Shown: one piece after another, positions 1-7,535 of the stretch
Numbering within the stretch: the stretch's first letter is position 1
Layout of the letters: every line of letters begins with the position of its first letter
Assembly (NCBI GenBank): GCA_900754255.1
Contig: CAAECI010000010.1
Span: 1 to 19,572 of the forward strand
Source of the DNA: an uncultured Succinivibrio sp.
GTDB lineage: Bacteria; Pseudomonadota; Gammaproteobacteria; Enterobacterales; Succinivibrionaceae
DNA: 19,572 bases
Reading direction: 5' to 3'
The notes under the pieces: model-generated
Told to the model about the DNA's origin: nothing
The model's database searches: none
What the model saw: the letters and a program-made list of their open reading frames with translations, nothing else
Program-made: the position numbers and the translations under genes

Positions 1-487
1 GCGGACAAACTAGATGAGCAGAATTTTAAAGGTTTAGGACAAATCAGAAGAGCAAAAATCGGTCATTTTAAGTGAGCACTGACAGCTTGAATCCTCTAAA
101 TTTTCAGATACTTGTGCCCCAGTTATCAAAATTTAAGAGATCAAAGTGATCAATTATTTTTTACGGACTAGAATGCAGAATACGAATGTAATTCGTTACA
201 TATCTTGGTATAAGCATTCTTAATGCGGATTTTTTTTTTACTGAAATGCCCGTGATAAACAGGCGGAGGTTGATTTAAAGAAGAATGAGAGGTTCGATTG
301 CATCGGACGGACATAGGGTATGACCTTTAAGCTCGTATTTACTTAGGGAAATTTTCCCGTTATTACTATTAATACGCGGTACCTCCTCACTGCTTTTCGT
401 GGGTAGCGTCACTACAACTTATTACTAATTGGTCAGAATTTTTTCTGACGTCACGAAGGGACGGATTCGTTTCTTCAAGGAATATAA
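1..487. other. Leading 487-base stretch with no recognised gene
   Basis: I find no convincing gene here. Frame 1 is open from the window edge to a TGA at 73-75 (24 codons), which could be the tail of an upstream gene, but a run that short is expected by chance. The rest is AT-rich and holds several short dyads: ACGAAT-GTA-ATTCGT at 182-196, GCATT-CTT-AATGC at 214-226 followed by a run of T, GGGAAA-T-TTTCCC at 346-358, and GTCAGAA-TTTT-TTCTGAC at 432-449. The last ends 38 bases before the chemoreceptor start and could lie in its leader. I could not find a sigma-54 or sigma-28 promoter in this stretch, and no sigma-70 promoter stands out. Confidence 0.5.
214..240 (+). terminator. Possible weak intrinsic terminator
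   Basis: A 5-bp stem (GCATT/AATGC, loop CTT) is followed three bases later by a run of ten T. The stem is short and AT-rich, so termination would be inefficient. It would suit a transcript entering from the left edge. Confidence is low because no gene upstream can be confirmed. Confidence 0.3.
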
Positions 488-2092
488 ATGTCAAAATTAA
501 CCATACGCTTTAAGCTTTTGCTTTCCTACTCGCTGATCCTGGCATGTACCTTATTGCTTGCATGTGTCGGCGTCATTTCCGCCATTAACAGCCGTTCCGT
601 GGCCCAGCTTGCGAAGGTTGAGCTCGAGCAACGCTATCAAGTGGTAGGACACTCCTTAAATCTGCTCTTTGATGTCGAAATTGCGCTTAACAATATGAGT
701 AGCGGAGCTATACCCGCAACCGGTGACGCGCTAAAAGATTTATCGGGCAAAATGAAGCAGCTTGCCGTCGAAATCGAGGCCTATCCCTCCGATCGTTACC
801 CTGAGCAGGTAGGTGTCATTAAAGAGAGGATCGCGCATTTCTATGCGGGCTTTGAACAAAAATGGCTGCCGGCAATAAGCTCGGGGCAGGAGCTTGCGGT
901 GGTGGGAGCACTCTTTCGCGCCGAAATGGCTCCGAATTTCCTCATCGCTGCCAATACCTTCGATGAGCTGGTAGGTCTTCAAATAAAAAACGTAACCGGA
1001 CATATTTATGATCTGAACAACCCCATGGCCGTGATCCTAAACGTAGCAGTGGCCATAATTGCTTTGATCATGTGCCTGTATACGGCATTTACGCTCCCGC
1101 GCTATATAGTCAGCAGCATCAACAAGCTTAAGGTTGAATCCCAGATCATAGCCGCAGGCGATCTGTCAAAGCCCATGCGTGCCGTAAACAAGGATGAGAT
1201 CGGCGAGGCCTTCGGTGCCGTTGAGAATATGCGCAGCAATTGGAAGGAGCGTGTGAGCGAGATCATAGGCGTATCCAATGATTGCATTGAAAATACCCAT
1301 AAGATCCATGAGATCTCGCAAAAGATTGCCGAAAAATCCGAAAATGCGCAGTCCCGAGCCATGACCGTGGCCGCAGCCTCCGACGAGATGGTTTCAACCA
1401 CTGCCGATATTGCCAAAAACTGTGAAAATGCCGCCGCCGTGGCCGGCGAATCGGTTGAGATCACCAAAAACGGTGTTAAGGACGTTGAATTTACCATCAA
1501 CGGCATGCAGGATCAGGTGACCAAGTCCAAGGCCGATGCCGAGCGTATTCAGACCCTCTTTGATCAATCTCAGAAGATCGGCTCCATAGTGCAGACCATC
1601 GAGGATATTGCCTCGCAGACTAATTTGCTGGCATTAAATGCCGCCATCGAGGCAGCCCGTGCGGGTAACGCCGGTAAAGGCTTTGCCGTGGTGGCGGATG
1701 AGGTCAGAGCCTTGGCCTCACGCTCTTCAGCCTCGACACAGCAGATCACCAAGATGGTGTTGCAGATCCAGGAGGATGCAAGCATTGCCAATACTTCCAT
1801 GACCGCAAGCCTTGATAACATCAGTAAGCTTGCGCAGAAGGCCGAGGATGTACGTTCCATTCTGCACGGCATTATCGATAAGGTGAACGATGTGAATTCT
1901 CGCATTACCCAGATCGCAACGGCTGCAGAGCAGCAGACCACAGCCACCTCCGAGATCTCCGAGAATATGCAGCAGATCACCGATGCCACCAAGCAATTTG
2001 CCGACATGGTGGTGCAGGCCCAGACGGCATCCGACGAGTCTCTGTCCAGTATGCAAAATATGCTCGATCAAATGAATAGGTTCAAGGTTTAG
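488..2092 (+). CDS. Methyl-accepting chemotaxis protein (transmembrane chemoreceptor)
   Basis: This 534-residue receptor senses a periplasmic signal and controls the CheA kinase through CheW. Visible architecture: transmembrane helix about residues 8-33, a mostly helical periplasmic region about 34-178 of four-helix-bundle type, a second transmembrane helix about 180-202, a HAMP linker about 203-255, and a long coiled-coil signalling domain. The signalling tip is textbook, with the IASQTNLLALNAAIEAAR core around residues 374-391 and GFAVVADEVR just after. AAGGA at 477-481, six bases before the ATG, supports the start. There is no NWETF-type C-terminal pentapeptide, so CheR/CheB tethering at the tail is not expected. 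The ligand cannot be told from sequence. No che genes are nearby, so it is an orphan receptor gene, likely feeding the flagellum built by genes further right. Confidence 0.95.
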   Translation: MSKLTIRFKLLLSYSLILACTLLLACVGVISAINSRSVAQLAKVELEQRYQVVGHSLNLLFDVEIALNNMSSGAIPATGDALKDLSGKMKQLAVEIEAYPSDRYPEQVGVIKERIAHFYAGFEQKWLPAISSGQELAVVGALFRAEMAPNFLIAANTFDELVGLQIKNVTGHIYDLNNPMAVILNVAVAIIALIMCLYTAFTLPRYIVSSINKLKVESQIIAAGDLSKPMRAVNKDEIGEAFGAVENMRSNWKERVSEIIGVSNDCIENTHKIHEISQKIAEKSENAQSRAMTVAAASDEMVSTTADIAKNCENAAAVAGESVEITKNGVKDVEFTINGMQDQVTKSKADAERIQTLFDQSQKIGSIVQTIEDIASQTNLLALNAAIEAARAGNAGKGFAVVADEVRALASRSSASTQQITKMVLQIQEDASIANTSMTASLDNISKLAQKAEDVRSILHGIIDKVNDVNSRITQIATAAEQQTTATSEISENMQQITDATKQFADMVVQAQTASDESLSSMQNMLDQMNRFKV

Positions 2093-2148
2093 TAAGCCTT
2101 GATACAATAGCTGAAAAATCCAGGATCAGATGATTCCTCGGGATCAGG

Positions 2149-2186
2149 GAAGGAATGCACTCAGTCTGTGTTCCTTCTCTTTTTGT
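2149..2186 (+). terminator. Intrinsic terminator after the chemoreceptor gene
   Basis: GAAGGAA at 2149-2155 pairs with TTCCTTC at 2171-2177, with a further CAC/GTG pairing inside. A T-rich tail follows (2178-2186). It lies 57 bases after the chemoreceptor stop and before the LacI-family gene, so it should separate the two transcripts. Confidence 0.7.
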
Positions 2187-2252
2187 TAAAAATTTGTGCA
2201 TCCATATCAATAAGTAGTACGATTTTTTTGTATTCATGTTCGGAATTAAGCT

Positions 2253-3245
2253 ATGGCCACCATCAGAGATGTAGCAAAACTTGCCAATGTCAGTGTAGCA
2301 ACCGTATCCCGTGTGTTAAACGGGACGGCCAAGGTAAGTGATGCTGCGCGTGAGGCGGTGCTCAGGGCTCGTAACGAATTGGGCTTTCACTTAAATGCCA
2401 ATGCCAAGGCCTTAGCTCAGCAGGAGTCCGATACCCTCGGAGTTTTGGTCTCTGATGTGAGCGATCCTTATTTCGCGGCCATGGTTAAAGCCTCGGAGGA
2501 GGTCGCACACAAAAACGGTAAGATGCTGATCGTCACGCAGGGCTTTCACGATGTCAACCGCGAGCTTAGAGCCATCAATTCGCTTTTATCGAGACAATGC
2601 AATTGTTTGGTTGTGCATGCTTTGGCCGTACCCGATCTGATACTGTCCCGTTACATGCGCGACTGTCCCTATATGATCCTGGTAAACAGGATCTTAAAAG
2701 GCTTTGAGGAGCGTTGTGTCAACATCAACAACTCCCGCGGCATGTATCTTATTGTTAAGGAGCTGATACGATCCGGCTGCCGCAAAATCGCCTATGTCAA
2801 TTCCTCCCATCGCATTTTGGATGCTGATGAGCGTCTTGCTGGCTATTATGAGGCCCTGCATGAGGCGGGACTTGAGATCAAAAGCGATCTGGTGCTGACG
2901 GAGCAGCCTTATCTTGAGGGGGGCTTTGTGGCGTCGGAGAAACTTATGTCCATGCGCGGTCGCTTTGATGCCGTGGCCTGTTACAACGATGCTCTGGCCT
3001 CGGCGGTGATCTCCAGTTTTGTAAGGGAGGGTATAGAGATCCCAAGCGAGGTGTCCGTAACCGGCTTTGACGATCTGCCGTTGGCGTCCTGCCTTAACCC
3101 TTCTCTTACAACCATCACAAACCCGGTTATGGAAATGGGGCGTTGTGCTGCCGAAATGAGCCTGGCGCTGTATAAGCACGAGGAATATACTCTTCCTGAA
3201 TTTAGAACCGAGATCGTAAGACGAGAGTCGGTAAGAAAGGCTTAG
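2253..3245 (+). CDS. LacI-family transcriptional repressor, GalR/GalS-like
   Basis: This 330-residue protein has an N-terminal LacI-type helix-turn-helix (IRDVAKLANVSVATVSRVL, residues 4-22). A hinge with NANAKALAQQ follows, then a periplasmic-binding-protein-like sugar-sensing domain that also dimerises. Hinge and core resemble E. coli GalR/GalS strongly, including VSDPYF, the NRIL-GFE stretch, ACYNDALA and VTGFDDLPL. The effector is therefore probably a sugar of the galactose type, but this is inferred from resemblance only. No gal genes or transporter adjoin it, so it acts on distant promoters or is an orphan. The ATG at 2253 gives the typical family N-terminus (MATIRDVA), although the ribosome binding site upstream (GGAATTAAGCT) is weak, which suggests low expression as usual for repressors. 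Confidence 0.9.
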   Translation: MATIRDVAKLANVSVATVSRVLNGTAKVSDAAREAVLRARNELGFHLNANAKALAQQESDTLGVLVSDVSDPYFAAMVKASEEVAHKNGKMLIVTQGFHDVNRELRAINSLLSRQCNCLVVHALAVPDLILSRYMRDCPYMILVNRILKGFEERCVNINNSRGMYLIVKELIRSGCRKIAYVNSSHRILDADERLAGYYEALHEAGLEIKSDLVLTEQPYLEGGFVASEKLMSMRGRFDAVACYNDALASAVISSFVREGIEIPSEVSVTGFDDLPLASCLNPSLTTITNPVMEMGRCAAEMSLALYKHEEYTLPEFRTEIVRRESVRKA

Positions 3246-3266
3246 ACGATCCGTTATGCTTTCATA

Positions 3267-3297
3267 AAAGCAGGAGGATGGGAATTCCTCCTGCTTT
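3267..3297. terminator. Strong hairpin terminator between convergent genes
   Basis: AAAGCAGGAGGA (3267-3278) and TCCTCCTGCTTT (3286-3297) form a perfect 12-bp stem with a 7-nt loop. It lies between the repressor gene ending at 3245 and pheA, which ends at 3331 on the other strand. The arms start and end with A and T runs, so it can work for both strands. The T run outside the stem is short on each side. Confidence 0.75.
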
Positions 3298-3330
3298 GTT
3301 CATTTGCTCACATGCAGACGTGCCGGAAGC

Positions 3331-4491
3331 CTAGGGCTTTTGTTTTTCGTCCGAGGCGTAACAGCCTAGGATCTTTAGCGAGCTGGTGTAGTTTCTGATC
3401 TTATCCATGCAGTTCTGCATGTCAGGAGAGGAGAGATTTCCCTGGACATCAGCAAAAAAGATCTCCTCCCAGGTGGCGTGTCCCTGAGCCAGACTGGGGC
3501 GGGAGGTGAGCTTTACCAAATTGATCCCGCGAGTTGAAAATTCATTCAAAACCTTGATGAGAGAGCCCGGGGTGTATTTGGAAACGGTAAAGGAGATGGA
3601 CGTTTTGGCTTCCACGCTCAGGGGCAGGGTAAGGGGCGCCATGGAGGCAACGACGAAACGCGTATAGTTGTGCACGTTATTGGCAATGTTGTCCATAATG
3701 GGCATGAGATCGTAGTAGGCTCCGGCGTCGTGTCCGGCTATGGCGGCGCAGTGAGGATCCTTAAGACGTTTAACCTCCTGCATGGCATGAGCGGTAGACT
3801 GCATAAAGTGAATTTTTACCCCCGGCATGAAATCCTTGATATAGCGGGAGCATTGCTCAATGGGCTGAGGATGGGAGTAAAGATCCGTGATGGTCGTAAG
3901 ATCCGAGGAGCCGTAGGTTAAAACGGCATGATCGATGGGAGCAAACAACTCCCCCACCAATGAGATCTTAGAATCCTGCAAAACATCCAGCACGCCGTTG
4001 ATACTGCCGGAGCTGGAGTTTTCGATAGGCAAAACGGCATATTCGGTTTTGCCGGTTTCCACGCTGGCAACAATCTCGTCAAAGGCCTTGCATTCGTGCT
4101 CGACTATACCGCCCGTATAGATTGAAAGATATTTCATGGCGGCCACATGTGAATATGTGCCCTTGGGACCTAAATAGGCAACTGAGGTCGAGCGCCTGAC
4201 GTCACCGTGCTCAAGACGGTTGAGAGCATACTGCATTTCGTAGGATACGGTGTTGGCGATGACGGTACGGAAAACGGCGGCGGCAAAGGATGGAGGCAGG
4301 CCTATTTGGCGCGCCCTATCCATAATGGCGTTGATTTTTTCCTGCTCACGCCCGGGATCACTTACCTTTTGATCCTGAGATAATTTGCATTCGCAAATAT
4401 CGGCGGCAACTTCCTTGCGCTCGTTTAAAAGAGCGAGCAATTTTCCATCTATTTCGTCGATGGCCAGACGACATGTTTTTAAATCTCTCAT
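3331..4491 (-). CDS. pheA: P-protein: chorismate mutase / prephenate dehydratase
   Basis: This bifunctional cytoplasmic enzyme (386 residues, the E. coli length) makes phenylpyruvate from chorismate via prephenate. Residues 1-90 are an AroQ chorismate mutase with the expected R8, R25, K36, D45, R48 and E49. Residues about 103-285 are prephenate dehydratase (AYLGPKGTYSHVA, PIENSSSG, and the catalytic TRF at 277-279). Residues about 297-380 form the ACT domain that binds phenylalanine in E. coli. Two ACT motifs differ: GALV is GSLI (309-312) and ESRP is TSRP (329-332). A three-residue insertion precedes the conserved WEE. The position of E. coli mutase Gln88 carries Glu. The gene stands alone, and I see no leader-peptide attenuator upstream. 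The Shine-Dalgarno sequence is weak. Confidence 0.97.
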   Translation of the reverse strand: MRDLKTCRLAIDEIDGKLLALLNERKEVAADICECKLSQDQKVSDPGREQEKINAIMDRARQIGLPPSFAAAVFRTVIANTVSYEMQYALNRLEHGDVRRSTSVAYLGPKGTYSHVAAMKYLSIYTGGIVEHECKAFDEIVASVETGKTEYAVLPIENSSSGSINGVLDVLQDSKISLVGELFAPIDHAVLTYGSSDLTTITDLYSHPQPIEQCSRYIKDFMPGVKIHFMQSTAHAMQEVKRLKDPHCAAIAGHDAGAYYDLMPIMDNIANNVHNYTRFVVASMAPLTLPLSVEAKTSISFTVSKYTPGSLIKVLNEFSTRGINLVKLTSRPSLAQGHATWEEIFFADVQGNLSSPDMQNCMDKIRNYTSSLKILGCYASDEKQKP

Positions 4492-4534
4492 AAGGGAATT
4501 TTAGCAAAAGTAAAGAGGGCAGGCATGATCCTAC

Positions 4535-4559
4535 AAAAAAGCCGCCAAAAGGCGGCTTT
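4535..4559 (-). terminator. Intrinsic terminator of the BI-1/YccA-family gene
   Basis: Read on the minus strand, AAAGCCGCC-TTTT-GGCGGCTTT is a perfect 9-bp GC-rich hairpin ending in a run of six T. It begins 19 bases after the stop of the Bax inhibitor-like gene and lies just before pheA, so it should keep that gene's transcript out of pheA. Confidence 0.85.
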
Positions 4560-4577
4560 AAGGTGCAAGCTCAGTTA

Positions 4578-5339
4578 TTATTCGTTGCGGTTTGCAAGCA
4601 AACGCAGGATCTCAATGTAGAGCCAGCAGATGGTGACCAGCACCGAGAAGGCGTTGAAGTACTCAAAATACTTAGGCAGACCTTGATTGACGCTTTGCTC
4701 GATGTTGTCAAAATCGAGCACGAGATTCATGGCGGCAATGGTGCAAACAATGAGTGAAATTCCTACTGACAAAGCACCGGAGGTGGGGAGCAGAGGGATG
4801 TTAAACAATCCAAGAACCATGTTCAGAAGATAGAGCACGGCAACTCCCAAGGTAGCACTGGTGACTATGGCGCGGAAGCGCTGAGTAGGGACGATAATAC
4901 GGAACTTCCACAAGGCCAGCATGACCATGACGACCACGAAGGTGGCCATAACGGCGGTCGACACAATGCCCGGATATTTGAATTCGAACATGCCGGACAG
5001 AGAGCCCAAAGCAGCACCCTCGCACAGGGCGTAGAGCACGGCGGTGACGGGGGAATACTGTGGTTTGAAGATGGTTACGAAGGCAACGATCACGCCCAGT
5101 ATGAGTGAGCCGTACATAAGTCCGGTAGGTGCAGCTCCGGTTCCGAGTATGGAGCTTATGCTGTAAATCATGGAAATATAGCCCGTGATCATGGTCAAAG
5201 CCAAGAGCAACAGGGCCTTGGTGGCGGTACCTGAAACGGTGGCGGCCATTTCAAGACCGGCTTCGCCGCCGAAGTTGAAGGTACCGGCCTGATTGGTGAT
5301 AACGCGCATCGCGGGATTTGATGATTCGCGCATGTTCAT
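4578..5339 (-). CDS. Bax inhibitor-1 / YccA-family membrane protein
   Basis: This 253-residue integral membrane protein has about seven hydrophobic segments from residue 40 to the C-terminus. The N-terminal stretch RESSNPAM resembles the prokaryotic Bax inhibitor-1 subfamily whose proteins open with a short cytoplasmic tail carrying S-N-P. The last segments carry the family-like acidic patch DFDNIE near residues 209-214 and the closing WLYIEILRLL helix. Characterised relatives act as pH-sensitive calcium leak channels (YetJ) or modulate FtsH proteolysis (YccA), but the physiological role here is unknown. AAGGAG lies 7 bases upstream of the first ATG, which favours that start over a second ATG two codons later. 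It has its own terminator and appears monocistronic. Confidence 0.88.
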   Translation of the reverse strand: MNMRESSNPAMRVITNQAGTFNFGGEAGLEMAATVSGTATKALLLLALTMITGYISMIYSISSILGTGAAPTGLMYGSLILGVIVAFVTIFKPQYSPVTAVLYALCEGAALGSLSGMFEFKYPGIVSTAVMATFVVVMVMLALWKFRIIVPTQRFRAIVTSATLGVAVLYLLNMVLGLFNIPLLPTSGALSVGISLIVCTIAAMNLVLDFDNIEQSVNQGLPKYFEYFNAFSVLVTICWLYIEILRLLANRNE

Positions 5340-5461
5340 GAGTGAACTCCTTTTAAAAAAAGCGGTAATGCTACCATCGGGACTTCCTCTTCAAAAAAAC
5401 GTTTGTGCGCTTTATTGATCCCAAAGAGCTTAATTACCAGCCTCTGAGAGGTTTTCCCGTG

Positions 5462-5504
5462 TTTCGGATTTAAGCCCGAAATTTAAGGGCGGGACCGTCC
5501 GCCC
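5462..5504. repeat. Two adjacent inverted repeats upstream of the BI-1/YccA-family gene
   Basis: TTTCGG (5462-5467) pairs with CCGAAA (5476-5481), and GGGCGG (5487-5492) pairs with CCGCCC (5499-5504). GCCC (5474-5477) could instead pair with GGGC (5487-5490), giving a mutually exclusive fold. On the minus strand the second hairpin is followed by TTAAATTT, so it may be a poor terminator for the GntR-family gene. Alternatively it may be part of the next gene's leader. Confidence 0.4.
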
Positions 5505-5596
5505 CGCTTTTAATTACGATTCAATTTTAGCACAGAGCAATTCTTTCTTTTTAGGATCGCATCGTGCCAGATCATTAAACATGAAGAAGGAGGGGA

Positions 5597-6310
5597 TCAT
5601 TCGCGGAACCATTCCGCACGGCATTTTTGAATGACCTCCGAAAGCTGATCGCGAGTTGCCGAAATATGCTCGTACAGAGCCTGATGAGCGGCCTCGGCAT
5701 CCTTTCTTTCCAAAGCTTCGAGTATTTTTTGATGCGCACTTGAGGTTACTATCATGGGGGTTACCTCGTATTCAAGAGACAGATAGCGAATACGATCCAT
5801 GGAGGCCTTGAGTCCCTCGACCATGTTCCAAGCGCGATCAAGTCCCGAGGCATGGATCAGAGTGCTGTGAAATTCGTCGTCCAAGCGGAAATGCTCATGC
5901 ACATCGTACTGATCGGCAACTTTCTTCTGCTGCTCTATGTTTTCATGCAACTTTTGAATAATCTCAGGAGTAATGATGCCACAGGACTTTCTGATGCAAT
6001 AGCCTTCTATGGCCATGCGCATCTCAGCTCCCTGCAAAATATCCTTTTTAGATATTTTGGCTACTTTGGTGGTTTTTTTGGGTTCGATGACGACAAAATC
6101 GTTTTCCGCCAGCTTGATGAGAGCTTCGCGCACCGGCTGTCTTGAGATGCGAACTTTGAATTTGTTGGAAACCTCATTCTCAGAGAGCGGATCTCCGGGC
6201 TGCAGACGACATTCGATAATGGCTTTTTTCAGAAATTTATAGATCTGCTGGTTTATGGGTTCACGCGTGTTTTCGACCGCAAATTCAGTTGATAAATAAA
6301 ATTCGTTCAT
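5597..6310 (-). CDS. GntR-family regulator, FadR/FCD type, probable hexuronate/KDG regulator
   Basis: This 237-residue DNA-binding regulator has a winged helix-turn-helix at about residues 18-85 (QPGDPLSENEVSNKF, then SRQPVREALIKLAENDFV). A helical FCD ligand domain follows, about residues 90-220. Residues that usually bind a metal in FCD domains are present: D144 and H148 in DDEFH, H193, and H215. Such proteins commonly sense sugar acids. The gene is divergent from kdgK-eda with 252 bases between the coding starts, so the natural reading is that it represses this operon and perhaps itself. Its effector could be KDG or a hexuronate; this is inference from position and family. The start has AGGTGA a few bases upstream. 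No strong terminator follows, only the weak dyads at 5462-5504. Confidence 0.9.
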   Translation of the reverse strand: MNEFYLSTEFAVENTREPINQQIYKFLKKAIIECRLQPGDPLSENEVSNKFKVRISRQPVREALIKLAENDFVVIEPKKTTKVAKISKKDILQGAEMRMAIEGYCIRKSCGIITPEIIQKLHENIEQQKKVADQYDVHEHFRLDDEFHSTLIHASGLDRAWNMVEGLKASMDRIRYLSLEYEVTPMIVTSSAHQKILEALERKDAEAAHQALYEHISATRDQLSEVIQKCRAEWFRE

Positions 6311-6369
6311 GTCTCACCTAAAAAGCATGCCAAATCCCGCCATAAAATACGGGGTAAATTTTGTATGTA

Positions 6370-6440
6370 AGAGTAATTATCTCTGCATAATAAACCCAAT
6401 ATTAAGTGATCCTCAATACTTAGGTCAAAAGATCAGATCT
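6370..6440. promoter_or_regulatory. Candidate operators between the GntR-family gene and kdgK
   Basis: The divergent intergenic region carries three short dyads: AGAG-N7-CTCT at 6370-6384, TAAGT-N10-ACTTA at 6403-6422, and the perfect AGATC-A-GATCT at 6430-6440. Any could be the operator of the neighbouring regulator. None matches an operator consensus I recognise, and no clear -35/-10 pair stands out. Confidence 0.3.
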
Positions 6441-6547
6441 CTTTTTGCAATAGTGTGATCCCTGTAGGCAGTCAGAAGCCTCAGAAATGTCATAAAATAG
6501 GAGAAACTATTTAAAGGGTCATGTATCTGACCTCAATATCTGTAATT

Positions 6548-6565
6548 AGGAGAAAAACCATCATG
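6548..6565 (+). promoter_or_regulatory. Ribosome binding site fixing the kdgK start
   Basis: AGGAG at 6548-6552 precedes the ATG at 6563 by ten bases. An in-frame ATG at 6521 would add 14 residues that do not fit the family N-terminus. Its closest AGGAG (6499-6503) is 17 bases away, too far for efficient use. The later start is preferred. Confidence 0.7.
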
Positions 6566-7519
6566 GGTAAAGGATTATTGCTCGCCGGCGAGCCTATGGG
6601 CCTGCTTATTGCTCAGACCGAGGGCTCTCTCGATACCGTCAAGGGCTACAGTCTGGCCGTTGCCGGTGCCGAATTCAACGTGGCCACCGGATCTGCCCGT
6701 CTCGGTCACAACACTGCTTATCTGACCAAGCTTGGCGACGATCCCTTCGGTAAGTTAATTTCCCGTACCCTCAATGAGAACGGAATAGACAACTCTCTGG
6801 TCATTTATTCAAATGAGCGTCGTACCGGCTTTATGCTAAAGAGCAAGGTCTCCAAGGGCGATCCTGAGATCTTCTATTTCCGCGCCGGCTCTGCCGCCTC
6901 CACTCTGTCTGAGGAGGATGTTGAGAAGATCGACTTTACCAAGTTCTCCAACATTCATTTGACCGGCATTCTGCCCGCTCTGTCCGATTCTACCCGTGCT
7001 GCCGTCAAGCTCATGCTGAAGAAGGCTCGTGAGGCCAACCTCTTCGTTTCCTTCGATCCCAACCTCCGTCCTCAGCTGTGGCCTTCGCAGGAAGTTATGG
7101 TTTCCTATATCAATGAATTAGCCTCTAAAGCTGATTTGGTGCTTCCTGGCGACGGTGAGGGCAAGATCCTCTGCGGCACCACCGATGCTCACGAGATCAA
7201 TAAGTTCTACTTGGGTCTCGGTGCCAAGACCGTTGTAACCAAGTGCGGTCCTAAGGGCGCTCTGATCTCCGACGGCAAGACCGACACCATGGTGCCCGGC
7301 TTCATCATCGACAAGGTTGTCGATACCGTAGGTGCAGGTGACGGCTTCGCCGCCGGTACCTTAACCGGACTTATGGAAGGTCTGCCCATTGAGAAGGCCG
7401 TCGAGCGCGGCTGCGCTATCGGCGCCATTCAGTGCACCTTCGTTGGCGACAATGAGGGCCTGCCCACTCCCGAGCAGTTAAAGGCCTTCATGGATTCCCA
7501 CAAACGCGTACAGCTCTGA
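6563..7519 (+). CDS. kdgK: 2-keto-3-deoxygluconate kinase (PfkB family)
   Basis: This cytoplasmic kinase (318 residues from the preferred ATG) phosphorylates KDG to KDPG using ATP. It is a clear ribokinase/PfkB-family protein. It has a substrate-binding N-terminus with AGAEFNVATGSARLG, the SFDPNLRPQLW stretch near 163-173, and the second PfkB signature DTVGAGDGF at 254-262, in which D260 is the catalytic base. The next gene encodes KDPG aldolase, which settles the substrate as KDG rather than fructose or ribose. The spacer to eda is 16 bases, so the two are one operon. Codon choice is strikingly biased (AAG for Lys, ACC for Thr, GGC/GGT for Gly) compared with neighbours, as expected of a highly expressed catabolic gene. 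Control is probably by the divergent GntR-family protein. Confidence 0.93.
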   Translation: MGKGLLLAGEPMGLLIAQTEGSLDTVKGYSLAVAGAEFNVATGSARLGHNTAYLTKLGDDPFGKLISRTLNENGIDNSLVIYSNERRTGFMLKSKVSKGDPEIFYFRAGSAASTLSEEDVEKIDFTKFSNIHLTGILPALSDSTRAAVKLMLKKAREANLFVSFDPNLRPQLWPSQEVMVSYINELASKADLVLPGDGEGKILCGTTDAHEINKFYLGLGAKTVVTKCGPKGALISDGKTDTMVPGFIIDKVVDTVGAGDGFAAGTLTGLMEGLPIEKAVERGCAIGAIQCTFVGDNEGLPTPEQLKAFMDSHKRVQL

Positions 7520-7535
7520 TTTTGGAGAACAAAAG

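Noticed and set aside
1..75. Open frame from the window edge to TGA at 73-75, as a possible gene tail
   Set aside because: Only 24 codons without a recognisable motif; such a run is common by chance in one of three frames. Mentioned in the region entry only.
270..300. TTAAAG...TTCGATTG as a sigma-28 promoter for the chemoreceptor
   Set aside because: The spacer is about two bases short and the -10 matches GCCGATAA poorly.
5555..5569. TGGCAC on the minus strand as a possible sigma-54 -24 element downstream of the GntR-family gene
   Set aside because: After five bases it reads GATC instead of TTGC, so the -12 element is absent, and the nearest downstream gene is over 200 bases away.
6455..6459. 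TGTGA upstream of kdgK as a CRP site
   Set aside because: The second half TCACA is missing at the right spacing, so only a half-site remains.
6521..6562. Earlier in-frame ATG start for KdgK
   Set aside because: It adds 14 residues not seen in the family, and the ATG at 6563 has a better placed AGGAG.
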